A stretch of DNA of 64,000 nt from CAYMZZ01 sp047600605 (GTDB taxonomy: Bacteria > Bacteroidota > Bacteroidia > Chitinophagales > Chitinophagaceae), in NCBI GenBank assembly GCA_047600605.1, contig JASGKK010000003.1, forward strand, positions 496,001 through 560,000, given 5' to 3'. A model generated the notes under the pieces. That model was not told the DNA's origin and searched no databases. It was given only the letters and a program-made list of their open reading frames with translations. The stretch's first letter is position 1; each line of letters opens with the position of its first letter. The translations under genes and the position numbers were made by a program. This document shows positions 45,307 through 53,979 of the stretch, in pieces.

Positions 45307-45720
45307 ATGACACTTATACATGCTTACCTGCATTTTAACGGACAGTGCCGTGAGGCCATGAATTTTTATCAACAATGTCTTGGTGGCGAACTCATGCTCC
45401 AAAAAGTAGGTGAATCTCCTATGGCTGCACAACTGCCTTCCGAAATGAGCGCCCACATCATACACGGCCAGTTGCTGAAAGAAAACCTGGTGCTGCTGGG
45501 CTCTGATATGTGCAGTATTTCATTTCCCCAGAGCAATAACAGTTCGGTAGCACTTTGCCTGCAATGCTCGGAACTCGCAGAGGTATATGACTATTTTGAA
45601 AAGCTATCACAGGGGGGTACTGTCAAAACGCCTCTTCATCAGACTTTCTGGGGTGCCACCTATGGTGAGCTCACTGATAAGTTTGGTACACACTGGCTCC
45701 TTAACTGCGGCCGCAATTAA
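45307..45720 (+). CDS. PhnB-like VOC-superfamily protein
   Basis: 137 residues. The start IHAYLHFNGQCREAMNFYQQ, then 'LGGEL', and the end FWGATYGELTDKFGTHWLLN are typical of the PhnB/3-demethylubiquinone methyltransferase-like glyoxalase branch. No catalytic activity can be inferred. It is followed 19 bases later by a DoxX-like gene and is probably controlled by the divergent GlxA-like regulator. Confidence 0.88.
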   Translation: MTLIHAYLHFNGQCREAMNFYQQCLGGELMLQKVGESPMAAQLPSEMSAHIIHGQLLKENLVLLGSDMCSISFPQSNNSSVALCLQCSELAEVYDYFEKLSQGGTVKTPLHQTFWGATYGELTDKFGTHWLLNCGRN

Positions 45721-45739
45721 CACACTAAAACCAACAATT

Positions 45740-46111
45740 ATGAAACGCAACAAGATCATTTACTGGGTAGCCACTCTCCTCATCTTTTTGTTTGAGTCCG
45801 TCATGCCGGCTTTTACCTTCAATACCGAAATGGCCAAACAGGGTATCAGTCATCTGGGCTACCCGGATTACTTTCGGGTTGCTTTTTCACTGTTTAAGGT
45901 GGCCGGTGGTGTGCTGCTCGTATTACCATTCTTCCCACCGCGCGTCAAAGAATGGGCCTATGCCGGCTTTACTTTCGATTTCATCTTTGCTTTCATTTCT
46001 ATCTGGGCAGTAGACGGATTGCAGGCTATGACATTCTTCCCGCTGATAGTACTTGCTGTTTTGGCAGTATCCTATATATTTTATCATAAAACATATGGAC
46101 GGAAAGCTTAA
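45740..46111 (+). CDS. DoxX-like membrane protein
   Basis: 123 residues from the ATG at 45740; the upstream extension in frame overlaps the PhnB-like gene and is not natural. Four membrane helices with DoxX-like features (HLGYPDYFRVAFSLFKVAGG, then WAYAGFTFDFIFAF). Co-transcribed with the PhnB-like gene. The role is unknown. Confidence 0.87.
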   Translation: MKRNKIIYWVATLLIFLFESVMPAFTFNTEMAKQGISHLGYPDYFRVAFSLFKVAGGVLLVLPFFPPRVKEWAYAGFTFDFIFAFISIWAVDGLQAMTFFPLIVLAVLAVSYIFYHKTYGRKA

Positions 46112-46148
46112 GCAGGTCTTCGAACATACTATACTTTCATTTTCGATT

Positions 46149-46181
46149 GTAGCCTGTCTTTTGGCAGGCTACCGTGTTTTT
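46149..46181 (+). terminator. Rho-independent terminator of the PhnB-DoxX transcript
   Basis: GTAGCCTG (46149-46156) pairs with CAGGCTAC (46165-46172), followed by a T-rich run at 46176-46181. It is 38 bases after the DoxX-like stop codon. Confidence 0.8.
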
Positions 46182-46487
46182 ACCTTATCCAGTGCAGCAC
46201 GGTCCTTTTGAACCCGTATGCTTTTTGCACTACCCTGCGCATTGAAAGCACTGTTCATGGAAAAATCATAACCAAATCCGGCTCCGTTCATGCCATTTAA
46301 AAGGTCGCCAGGTCTTCAAAATAGAATGCTCATCTGTCTCCTGGCCGGCCAGGACGCTTCGCATTCCGTCGGCGCTGTTAAACTGGAAATGATCGAATCG
46401 TTTATTATCCGCATAATACTGTTCTCCCGTTTCGTACCTGCTTTTAATTCCGTCTTTTTGCCTCCACGGCCTGCCTGCCGACCCCAC
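46169..46487 (-). pseudogene. Possible frameshifted remnant of a small protein
   Basis: Two minus-strand frames look protein-like rather than random. One (46266-46487) includes YETGEQYYADNKRFDHFQFN; the other (46169-46291) reads MNGAGFGYDFSMNSAFNAQG and ends in a stop. They overlap near 46290, as a frameshifted gene would. No family is recognised, so this could be chance. Confidence 0.25.
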
Positions 46488-46501
46488 CGCGATGGGGTCG
46501 G
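46478..46501. repeat. GC-rich 9-bp hairpin
   Basis: CCGACCCCA (46478-46486) and TGGGGTCGG (46493-46501) form a perfect stem, with a short T-run a few bases downstream on the plus strand. It may be a terminator or a dispersed hairpin element. Confidence 0.6.
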
Positions 46502-46610
46502 TGCTGTGTTTTTCTCCGGTCTCTGCTTACTGTATAAACTTTACAGATTCAATCGGAGAAAAACAAGGCACTTTGCGAACCACAAAAAAATAAGAGAATA
46601 AGGCAGGTGA

Positions 46611-46690
46611 TCCTCAAATCCATCAGCACATTAGCACATTTCTCTCCCTCCTTCAAATCCATTAGCACATTAAATCCATCTGCATAATAA
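46611..46690. repeat. CATTAGCACATT-type degenerate repeat
   Basis: Two imperfect units, each beginning TCAAATCCAT and containing AGCACATT, lie in tandem with related ATCCATCTGCATAAT sequence. This low-complexity pattern is distinct from the other intergenic families in the window. Confidence 0.6.
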
Positions 46691-46707
46691 CTTCGCTCTG
46701 GTTTGCT

Positions 46708-47205
46708 ATGTACAACCCTTTTATTTTATTAAGCCCGGAACTGCTGGCCCATAAGATCGCTGGCGGAAAACGTTTTTTTATCCGGCAAACCTATCTGCGC
46801 GGTTTGCAACCCGGTATACGCGCTGCTTTTTTACTTCGCGCTTATCTGGAAACCGAAGAAGATATGGCATTGCGGCACATGCAGGAAATTGCCCCTGATA
46901 AGCATGCGCATATTTATGATGTAACAAATGAGGAAGAATTGCAAAAGCTACGCATAGCCGCAACGCAGCCTGCAGGATACCGGATTTATTATGCTGCAAA
47001 AATTGGTAATAAATGGAGGCCGCCTCCTGCTTATGAATACCGCATCAAGCAATATATTCGCCGCTGGCATCCTGAATGGCGACCTACCCGTGGTCTGCAA
47101 ATAAGGGTGGGATTATTTGAAGAGTGGGGGACCCTGTGGATCAGGCTGGAGTTTGAAGAAGAGAAAGAAACAGTTCCCCTCTCGCAATTTGAAATGCCTG
47201 AATAA
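46708..47205 (+). CDS. Hypothetical protein coupled to an SRAP gene
   Basis: 165 residues, not recognised. The sequence is rich in Arg, Tyr and Trp (YRIKQYIRRWHPEWRPTRG) and ends acidic. It has no signal peptide or membrane helix. It stops two bases before the SRAP start codon, so they are one operon. A role near DNA damage is only suggested by that neighbour. Confidence 0.75.
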   Translation: MYNPFILLSPELLAHKIAGGKRFFIRQTYLRGLQPGIRAAFLLRAYLETEEDMALRHMQEIAPDKHAHIYDVTNEEELQKLRIAATQPAGYRIYYAAKIGNKWRPPPAYEYRIKQYIRRWHPEWRPTRGLQIRVGLFEEWGTLWIRLEFEEEKETVPLSQFEMPE

Positions 47206-47207
47206 TT

Positions 47208-48011
47208 ATGTGCCTGGATATTTCCTTTTATACAGACCTGGAGCAGATTGACAGTTTTGTACCCGGCCTGCAAAGTCAGGACGATTTTGATTTTGATGCC
47301 ATTGCCGGCGCACATGTGATGGCACTCGGGCATAAACGCTACCCGGTGGTATTGCGTGAAAACGACCGGCCTGTACGCCGGGGATTCGAATGGGGCATTA
47401 TTGCCGAGTATATGAACACGCCCGAAAAAGTCAATCAATACCGGCGTTCTATGGTGAATGCCCGCAGTGAAAAACTGCTGGGCGATAAAAATTCATTCTG
47501 GCATCGTATTCGTCAGACTCGTTGCCTTATCCCTGTAACAGGTATTTATGAACACCGGGCTATCAACGGATGGAAAAGTAAAGTGCCTTATCATATAAGG
47601 CTGCGGGAGCGTCCGCTGTTTTTTCTTCCCGGGCTTTATCATTACAATGTTTTGCGGCCTTCCAATCCTGAAACGGGTGAAATGAGGGGTATGTTTACTC
47701 TTCTTACACGCGCTGCCAATGAGGTAATGCGGCAGATTCATAATGACGGTGAGAATGCTTTCCGGATGCCGCTTTTTCTACCGGAAGCCCTGGAACAAAA
47801 ATGGCTGAGCCCTACACTGAGCGATGCCGAAATGCAGTATATCCTCAACTTTGAAATGCCGGCAGCCCAACTGGAATACTGGCCGGTATACAGTATCCGC
47901 GGACGCAAACCACGACCCGACAATCAGCCCCCTCATTCAGCTTTCCGATATGAACTGCTTCCTCAATTGGGGTCAGATGATGCCATTACTCCACAGACAT
48001 CGCTTTTTTAA
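47208..48011 (+). CDS. SRAP-domain protein (HMCES/YedK-type abasic-site DNA-protein crosslinker)
   Basis: 267 residues. C2 is the catalytic cysteine exposed after removal of Met1. The conserved N84 lies in VNARSE, E115 in TGIYEH and H178 in IHND. SRAP proteins form a thiazolidine link with abasic sites in single-stranded DNA and shield them. Compared with YedK (HHRMP), there is a short insertion between the His and RMP. It is coupled to the hypothetical gene upstream. Confidence 0.93.
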   Translation: MCLDISFYTDLEQIDSFVPGLQSQDDFDFDAIAGAHVMALGHKRYPVVLRENDRPVRRGFEWGIIAEYMNTPEKVNQYRRSMVNARSEKLLGDKNSFWHRIRQTRCLIPVTGIYEHRAINGWKSKVPYHIRLRERPLFFLPGLYHYNVLRPSNPETGEMRGMFTLLTRAANEVMRQIHNDGENAFRMPLFLPEALEQKWLSPTLSDAEMQYILNFEMPAAQLEYWPVYSIRGRKPRPDNQPPHSAFRYELLPQLGSDDAITPQTSLF

Positions 48012-48014
48012 GCT

Positions 48015-48200
48015 TTATGGCCCTTCTCCCGGTTCGGGTGGTTCATATGGCGGCAGCTCTTCGGGATCCTCTTCTTCTACTATTTCATGATCAGGCTCCT
48101 GCGGCTCATGTACAGCATCGTCTTCGTCAAGAGGATGATCCATATCGCCCGGTCGTGGTACAGGTTTTTTTGCATCGCTTTTTTTCTTTCCCTTATTCAT
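48015..48200 (-). CDS. Small acidic, proline-rich protein
   Basis: 61 residues with a basic start (MNKGKKKSDAKK) and an acidic, proline-rich remainder (EEEDPEELPPYEPPEPGEGP). It should be disordered and soluble. No family is recognised. It is convergent with the SRAP gene, three bases apart. The strong composition bias in one frame supports it being real. Confidence 0.55.
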   Translation of the reverse strand: MNKGKKKSDAKKPVPRPGDMDHPLDEDDAVHEPQEPDHEIVEEEDPEELPPYEPPEPGEGP

Positions 48201-48387
48201 GGCAATAATGTTTAAGGTGTTTGTATAACCGCTTTGATCCTTTTTACCAGTACAAATAAAAAGCCATGTTCGGCTTCTGCAATTGCCGCCTGTCAGGCTG
48301 CTGCTTGATTCTGATCAGCCACGCAGCTGTTGAGCACACTCATAACCTGAATTGATAGCCATCAGGCAATACGCCTGCTGGTATGAA

Positions 48388-48395
48388 TAGATTTG
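48388..48395 (+). promoter_or_regulatory. -7 promoter element TAGATTTG
   Basis: Perfect match to TAnnTTTG, 38 bases before the flavin split-barrel gene. No -33 element at normal spacing. Confidence 0.45.
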
Positions 48396-48433
48396 GGATG
48401 AAATCCTCTTGTTTAACATAATAAACCTATGTC

Positions 48434-48883
48434 ATGCTGGGAAAACTAACCGATGCTCAAATTCAAAGCCTGCTCACCAGTCAGGCCCTTGGCCGCATTG
48501 CGTGCACGGATGGCATACAGCCTTACATTGTTCCTATTACGTATGCCTACGATGGTCATTACATTTATGGACATTCCAATGAAGGACAGAAGATCAACAT
48601 TATGCGCAAAAACCCGCATGTGTGCTTCGAGGTAGATCGAATGACCGATATGGCCAACTGGCAATGTGTACTGGCATACGGTATTTTTGAGGAGCTCAGG
48701 GGAAAGGAAGCAGAAAAAGCGAGAGGCACATTTTTTGACCATGTATTTCCATTGATCACCAGCAGTACCGTACATCCGCATGAGCATGGAGTGGAGTATA
48801 CTATTGATGACAGCAACCGTGTCAAGTTTGTAATGTTCAGAATCCGCATCACCAAGAGTACTGGTCGTTTTGAAAAGCAGTAG
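48434..48883 (+). CDS. Pyridoxamine 5'-phosphate oxidase-like flavin split-barrel protein
   Basis: 149 residues. LGRIACTDGIQPYIVPITYAYDGH and YGHSNEGQKINIMRKNPHVCFEVD are typical of the FMN-binding split-barrel fold of nitroimidazole-resistance/PNPOx-like proteins. It may bind FMN, F420 or haem; the exact cofactor is not readable. The next gene, a phosphorylase, begins 14 bases after its stop, so they are probably one transcript. Confidence 0.88.
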   Translation: MLGKLTDAQIQSLLTSQALGRIACTDGIQPYIVPITYAYDGHYIYGHSNEGQKINIMRKNPHVCFEVDRMTDMANWQCVLAYGIFEELRGKEAEKARGTFFDHVFPLITSSTVHPHEHGVEYTIDDSNRVKFVMFRIRITKSTGRFEKQ

Positions 48884-48897
48884 CAAAATTCTTTCGC

Positions 48898-50542
48898 ATG
48901 TCCTTTGAGTTGACATTCCCCTATGCTATTGATGAGCGTTATAGCAAACGCGTAGCTTATTTCTGCATGGAATATGGCATTGATCAGCCGTTGAAAATCT
49001 ATGCAGGAGGATTGGGTTTCCTTGCAGGGTCTCATTTGCGAAGCGCCTGGCAATTGAAACAGGCTTTTGTTGGTATTGGTGTTTTGTGGAAATACGGATA
49101 TTATGATCAGGTACGCAAGCAGGATCAGACCATGGATGTATTCTTTATGGAAAAGGTATATGGCTTTTTGCAGGATACCGGCATCCGGCTGACTATCACG
49201 GTATCAGATCACCCGGTTAAAGTCGCTGCCTATTATTTACCACCCGCAGTTTTTCAAACAGCGCCTCTTTTTTTGCTCAGTACGGATCTTCCCGAAAACG
49301 ATTACCTGGCACAAACCATTTGCCATCATCTTTATGATGCTAACCCCGAGACGCGTGCCGCCGCAGCTATTCTGCTGGGAGAAGGCGGCGCTAAACTGCT
49401 GGAAATACTCCAGTGGCAACCGGATATTTATCATCTCAATGAATCGCATGGATTACCCCTGGCTTTTTACCTGTACAATCAACTCCATAATACCGACCTG
49501 TTAAAGAAAAAACTGGTTTTTACCAATCATACTCCTGAGCCCGGCGGCAACGAACGTATACAGACCAGCCTGCTGCATAAGCTGGGTTATTGCAACGGTC
49601 TTTCTGCCGAGTTGGTGCGGTCTGTCAGTCATACAGAAAATGGCGTTATGGATCTTACCCTTACTGCATTGAAGCTGGCCGGCAGGGCTAATGGAGTCTC
49701 TGCACGGCATGGCAGCTATCTGCAAAGCATCCGCAGTGCCGATTCGTGCCCGGTAATTGCTATTACCAATGCACAGGACTTTTCCTACTGGCATCATCCT
49801 GCTATGTACCAGGCGTTGCAGAATCATGATGATGGAGCGCTCCTGAGCGAAAAGGCAAAGGGCAAAAAACAGCTTTTTGAGCTGGTGGCCGATCAGTGCG
49901 GCGAAATTTACAATGAACACGTGCTTACTATTGTTTTTGCCAAACGGTTTACGGGGTATAAACGCCCGGCATTACTGTTGAACGATATGCAGCGCCTGCA
50001 CCGGCTGCTTACGGATCCGAACCGCCCGGTGCAGCTGATCTGGGCCGGGCAAACCTTATCCGATGGATTATACCGCCATTGCTACGTTTGACAAGCTGGT
50101 ACACCTAAGTAAGTCTTATCCCAATTGTTGCGTGCTAACAGGATATGAAATGAAACTCAGCCGTTTGCTAAAGCAGGGGGCCGATGTATGGCTCAATGTT
50201 CCGCGCCTGGGTCATGAGGCATCCGGTACCAGTGGTATGTCTGCTGCCATGAACGGAACTCTTAACGTTTCTATTCCGGATGGATGGTTTCCCGAATTTG
50301 CGCATGATGGGGTCAACAGTTTTGTAATTAACCCCACCGACCCCAATCTGCCAGAACATATACAGGATGACAATGATGCGCATGAATTATTTGAAGTTCT
50401 GGAAAAGCGGGTGATCCCTCTTTACTATAATGATCAGGGCGCATGGCTTTCTATGATCAGACATAGCATGAAAGATATCAGGCCGGCCTTTGACAGCCTG
50501 CGAATGGCTGATCAATATTATACACAGCTCTATAGCGACTGA
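48898..50542 (+). pseudogene. Alpha-glucan phosphorylase (GT35), split by a +1 frameshift
   Basis: The N-terminal part (to about residue 384) has VAYFCMEYGIDQPLKIYAGG and HLNESHGLPLAF, typical of the short GT35 alpha-glucan phosphorylase family. Around 50047-50049 an extra G in GGG moves the frame; dropping it restores 'WAGKPYPMDYTAIATFDKL' and a 547-residue protein ending at 50542. The C-terminal half has EASGTSGMSAAMNGTLN, in which Ser replaces the Lys that carries pyridoxal phosphate in glycogen phosphorylase. Intact relatives release glucose-1-phosphate from glycogen or maltodextrin. The gene is broken as given, or the extra base is a sequencing error. Confidence 0.85.
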
Positions 50543-50573
50543 TCAAAGTCAGCAGCTTCACTGACCACGATTC

Positions 50574-50605
50574 TTGTGACTGGCCTCCTCAGTCCTTTAG
50601 CTTTA
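50574..50605 (+). promoter_or_regulatory. Promoter TTG-N21-TAGCTTTA for Hsp20
   Basis: TTG at 50574-50576 and TAGCTTTA at 50598-50605 fit the Bacteroidota -33/-7 pattern with one mismatch. The 21-base spacing is the same as for the beta-helix lipoprotein gene. Confidence 0.5.
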
Positions 50606-50631
50606 CTTAACAATTCAATAACAAATTTTTT

Positions 50632-50642
50632 AAAAAGGAGGA
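50632..50642 (+). promoter_or_regulatory. Strong Shine-Dalgarno sequence before Hsp20
   Basis: AAAAAGGAGGA lies four bases before the ATG. Strong Shine-Dalgarno sites are uncommon in Bacteroidota, and none as strong was noticed before other genes here. It fits a protein made in large amounts. Confidence 0.65.
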
Positions 50643-50645
50643 ACT

Positions 50646-51089
50646 ATGTCAGCAAAATCACTGGCCAGACAGAATGAAGCCATTCCATCTGTGTTTGACG
50701 ATTTCTTCAAACCCTGGAATGAATGGTTTGAAAATGGTGGCATGATCGGCCGCATGCTTAAAGTACCCGCTGTTAATATCACAGAACATGAAAAGGAGTA
50801 TCAGGTAGCGTTGGCAGCACCTGGCCTGAAGAAAGAGGATTTCAAAATTGAAATGGATGGTAACATGGTCACCATCAGTTCGGAAAAAGAAGAAAACAAA
50901 GAAGATAAAGACAAACGTTATACGAGAAAAGAATACAGCTACTCTTCTTTCAGCCGCAGTTTTACCCTTCCCGAAGATGTAAACAGAGATAAAATTGAAG
51001 CACGATATGAAGAGGGTGTACTCACCCTTTTGCTTCCGCGTAAAGAAGAAGCCAAACAGCCGGCTGGTAAACAGATTGCCATAAAATAG
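50646..51089 (+). CDS. Hsp20/alpha-crystallin family small heat-shock protein
   Basis: 147 residues. The alpha-crystallin domain runs from about residue 37 to 135: VNITEHEKEYQVALAAPGLKKEDF, then ITISSEKEE-type strands and YEEGVLTLLLP, which is the conserved A-x-x-x-G-V-L motif region. The N-terminal arm is short and the C-terminal tail is basic. It acts as an ATP-independent holdase. A strong Shine-Dalgarno site and its own terminator suggest a separate, highly expressed unit. Confidence 0.96.
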   Translation: MSAKSLARQNEAIPSVFDDFFKPWNEWFENGGMIGRMLKVPAVNITEHEKEYQVALAAPGLKKEDFKIEMDGNMVTISSEKEENKEDKDKRYTRKEYSYSSFSRSFTLPEDVNRDKIEARYEEGVLTLLLPRKEEAKQPAGKQIAIK

Positions 51090-51115
51090 CCGTCAACAAT
51101 TATCCGTCCGTTCCC

Positions 51116-51147
51116 AGCCCGCCGGTCTTCCCGGCGGGCTTTTTTTA
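51116..51147 (+). terminator. Rho-independent terminator of Hsp20
   Basis: AGCCCGCCGG (51116-51125) pairs with CCGGCGGGCT (51131-51140), followed by six T residues. It is a textbook terminator and lies just before the convergent ATPase stop. Confidence 0.93.
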
Positions 51148-51155
51148 CACAGCAT

Positions 51156-53654
51156 CTACTGCGATTTATTGCCCCGATACCTGATAAAAATTTTGTACAG
51201 CTCCATCCACATCACACTCGCAAAACCCACCATCAGGCATAGCCAGAACTGGTTCATACTTAGCGGAGCCAGCTGAAAGATATTGCGTACGGCAGGCACC
51301 AGCAGCATAAGCGCCAGCAATACTGCCGCTGCCAGTAATACTACCGGCGCAAGGTTGTTTTGATAACGAAGCGTTCGAAATACACTATACCTGAATGACC
51401 GGTTGGAAAAAGTGAGAAAAATATTACTGATAATAAGCGTGGTAAACACAACCGTGCGAGTCTGCTCCAGTGTGGCCTGCTGCTGCATATAATAATAATA
51501 CAGACCAAGCACAGCCGCTGTGATCATCAGTCCCTGTACAACACTTAAAATTATTTCGGACCGGCTGAAAAGGCTACTGCTCACCAGTCGTGGATGCTGC
51601 TGCATGATAGCTGATTCCACTGGTTCACGTTCAAAAAAGACAGAGCAGGTAGGACCCATGATCAGCTCCAGGAATATTACATGTATCGGCGTGAAGATAT
51701 TGGGAAAAGTCCAGCCCAGCAGAGCCGGCAATGCAGCAGTAAGAATGATCGGAATATGTATGGAAATGATGTAACGGATCGCCTTCTTAAGATTGCTGAA
51801 TATCTTTCTTCCTTCGCGTATGGCCAGTACCATCTTTCCCAGGTCATCATCCGTTATCACAAGGTCTGCTGCCTGTCTCGCTATTTCTGTGCCCTTTTGT
51901 CCCAATGCGATACCGATATTGGCGGCTTTTAATGCGGGACCATCATTTACACCGTCGCCGGTCATGGCAACAATGGCTGAATTGGCTTTCAGTGCTTCGA
52001 TCACCCGTAGTTTGGCTTCTGGAAACATGCGGGCAAAAAGCGTGTACTGGTTTACTGTTTTCTGTAATTCTTTTTCATCCATCTGCAGTATCTGATCTCC
52101 GGTGATCATTTTATCAGTATTCTGTATTCCTATCTGCGTGGCAATATTGGCTGCGGTAGGTGCGTGATCGCCGGTCAGGATTTTGACGTCAATATGTGCT
52201 GCATAAAAGCTGCGGATCGTTTTATCCATATCAGCACGTGGAGGATCGTAAAGGGCAAGCAGTCCTTTAAACTGCCAGTTGAAGTCATCCTGTTTTGCCG
52301 GAAACGGAGCGGCGCCTGTGGCCGCAGCAACGGCTATCACCCGGTAGCCATGCCTGGCCATTTCTTCAACCTTAGCGGTTACAAGTTCCTGTTGTGGCGG
52401 ACTTAACCGGCATACCCTTATTATTCTTTCCGCAGCACCTTTGCCCGCCACTGCATCTTCATAGACGTGTGTCATCATAGGAGGGCGGCCTTCGAGCGGA
52501 TATTCGTGGACCATGGCTGGCAGCGATGAAACCAGCTCTGGTAATTGATGCCATGCCTCCCAGATAGCTTTCTCCATGGCATCAAAAGGATGACGTTCGC
52601 TGGCCAGTACAGCATAATACAAAAGAGAGGTGGCCGCTATGCTGCCGGACGGGTCCCAATCGGCCGATTGGCCTGTAGTAAAATCATACCATTGCCGCAG
52701 ACGCATTTTATTTTCTGTGATAGTACCGGTCTTATCCAGGCAGATCACCGATACGGCTCCCAGGTTTTCGATTACCTGTGGCCGGCGTGAAATAATACCC
52801 AGCCGGCTCATTTTATAGGAGCCCAATGCCATAAATGAAGAAAACGCGACAGGTATCTCTTCCGGTATAGCCGACATGGCCAGCGTAAGAGCCAGCAATA
52901 AGCTGTTTTGCCATTGCTGATCGTGCAGATAGTTGACCAGCAGGATAATCACAAAACCTGCAATGCCAAAAAAGGCAAGCCGTCGTACCAGCCTGGCCGT
53001 TTGCTGCTGCAGCAGTGTGGGAGGCATTTCATAACTGCCCACCATTTTTCCCAGTTTTCCGAGTACAGTATTATCCCCCGTAGCAGTCACTACAGCCAGG
53101 CATTGTCCGCTGTTGATCGTTGTTCCCTGGTACAACAGCAGTTGCTCCCCTTCCCCTGATTTTTCTACCGGCAATGATTCGCCGCTTATCACCGATTCGT
53201 TTACACTGAGGTCATGCTGGCGTATAATTTCTGCATCGGCCGGCACCGTCATTCCTTCTTCGAGCTGCAACAGATCGCCCGGCACAATATTTTCTGCGGC
53301 GATGGATTGTAATTGTCCGTCGCGTATGACCTGCACACGGGGTGCCGTCAGTTGTTGCAAGGCGGCGATGGCATTACTGCTGCGCAATTCCTGGTACAGC
53401 GAAATAGCGGTCACGATCAGCATGGCCACCAGCATGAGCAGGCCTTCACTCACTTGTCCAAGTATGAAATAAAGCAGGCAGGCAATACTGAGCAGAATGA
53501 ACATAGGCTCCCGCACAATACCGGATATGATCTTTAACAGCCCTCCTGATCCGGCTGTTTTGAATTTGTTGTAGCCAAATTGTTTAAGCCTGCTCTCCGC
53601 CTCTGCCTGTTTAAGTCCCTGCAGAGACCTTACAAGCTGTGTGGTATCCTGCAT
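51156..53654 (-). CDS. Cation-translocating P-type ATPase (P2-like)
   Basis: 832 residues from the ATG at 53654 (MQDTTQLVRSLQG); the longer frame upstream is not natural. The N-terminal cation-ATPase segment, actuator motif SGESLPVEK, TM4 'AIPEEIPVA', phosphorylation site CLDKTGT, and hinge MTGDGVNDGPALK are all present. The layout (ten helices, no metal-binding domain) fits the Ca/Mg-type P2 group. The ion cannot be fixed from sequence, since TM4 has PEEIP, not PEGLP. It sits beside stress genes. Confidence 0.93.
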   Translation of the reverse strand: MQDTTQLVRSLQGLKQAEAESRLKQFGYNKFKTAGSGGLLKIISGIVREPMFILLSIACLLYFILGQVSEGLLMLVAMLIVTAISLYQELRSSNAIAALQQLTAPRVQVIRDGQLQSIAAENIVPGDLLQLEEGMTVPADAEIIRQHDLSVNESVISGESLPVEKSGEGEQLLLYQGTTINSGQCLAVVTATGDNTVLGKLGKMVGSYEMPPTLLQQQTARLVRRLAFFGIAGFVIILLVNYLHDQQWQNSLLLALTLAMSAIPEEIPVAFSSFMALGSYKMSRLGIISRRPQVIENLGAVSVICLDKTGTITENKMRLRQWYDFTTGQSADWDPSGSIAATSLLYYAVLASERHPFDAMEKAIWEAWHQLPELVSSLPAMVHEYPLEGRPPMMTHVYEDAVAGKGAAERIIRVCRLSPPQQELVTAKVEEMARHGYRVIAVAAATGAAPFPAKQDDFNWQFKGLLALYDPPRADMDKTIRSFYAAHIDVKILTGDHAPTAANIATQIGIQNTDKMITGDQILQMDEKELQKTVNQYTLFARMFPEAKLRVIEALKANSAIVAMTGDGVNDGPALKAANIGIALGQKGTEIARQAADLVITDDDLGKMVLAIREGRKIFSNLKKAIRYIISIHIPIILTAALPALLGWTFPNIFTPIHVIFLELIMGPTCSVFFEREPVESAIMQQHPRLVSSSLFSRSEIILSVVQGLMITAAVLGLYYYYMQQQATLEQTRTVVFTTLIISNIFLTFSNRSFRYSVFRTLRYQNNLAPVVLLAAAVLLALMLLVPAVRNIFQLAPLSMNQFWLCLMVGFASVMWMELYKIFIRYRGNKSQ

Positions 53655-53712
53655 CGGCCGGGGTTGGTTAAGTGAAGAATAGAGAAGTAAGTTACAAACT
53701 AGTTTGACAATA

Positions 53713-53979
53713 TTACCCGGCTTTATGATGCCGGTTGGCCAGCTTTTGCAAAAGCCAGGATGCCAGTTTACGATACATAAATTTACCAACAGTATCCTGC
53801 CGGGAAGATCCGGTTGCGGATTGTTTTGTTTCCAGTGAGGAAAAAAGTATGCGGGAGGGACGAAGCGAAGATTTTAATGCCTGCCATTCTTCGCGCAGTT
53901 TCCCTTCCTGCTGCAAGCGCAGCAGTTGCAGCCGTTGTTTTTCTGCCCTTAGCTGTGTAAGGCTATTGATCCTTTTCAT
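53713..53979 (-). CDS. Small hypothetical protein, coiled-coil N-terminal half
   Basis: 88 residues from the ATG at 53979, overlapping the end of the holin-like gene by 17 bases; an ATG at 53985 is also possible. The first half (LTQLRAEKQRLQLLRLQQEG) is a likely coiled coil, the end is basic. It appears to be the third gene of a YtxH-holin-like-hypothetical set that is common in Bacteroidota. Its role is unknown. Confidence 0.65.
   Translation of the reverse strand: MKRINSLTQLRAEKQRLQLLRLQQEGKLREEWQALKSSLRPSRILFSSLETKQSATGSSRQDTVGKFMYRKLASWLLQKLANRHHKAG

Larger units (their letters stand above)
46112..46707. other. Long intergenic region with hairpins, repeat and possible broken gene
   Basis: About 600 bases. 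It contains a terminator (46149-46181), a low-confidence broken ORF on the minus strand, a 9-bp GC-rich hairpin (46478-46501) and a simple repeat (46611-46690), each listed. Nothing else could be supported. Confidence 0.6.

Noticed and set aside
46611..46690. CRISPR array
   Set aside because: Units are short, imperfect and of low complexity, with no unique spacers and no cas genes.
50030..50100. Programmed ribosomal frameshift in the phosphorylase
   Set aside because: The site is a plain GGG run; no slippery heptamer, Shine-Dalgarno stimulator or clear downstream structure was seen. Mutation or sequencing error is simpler.
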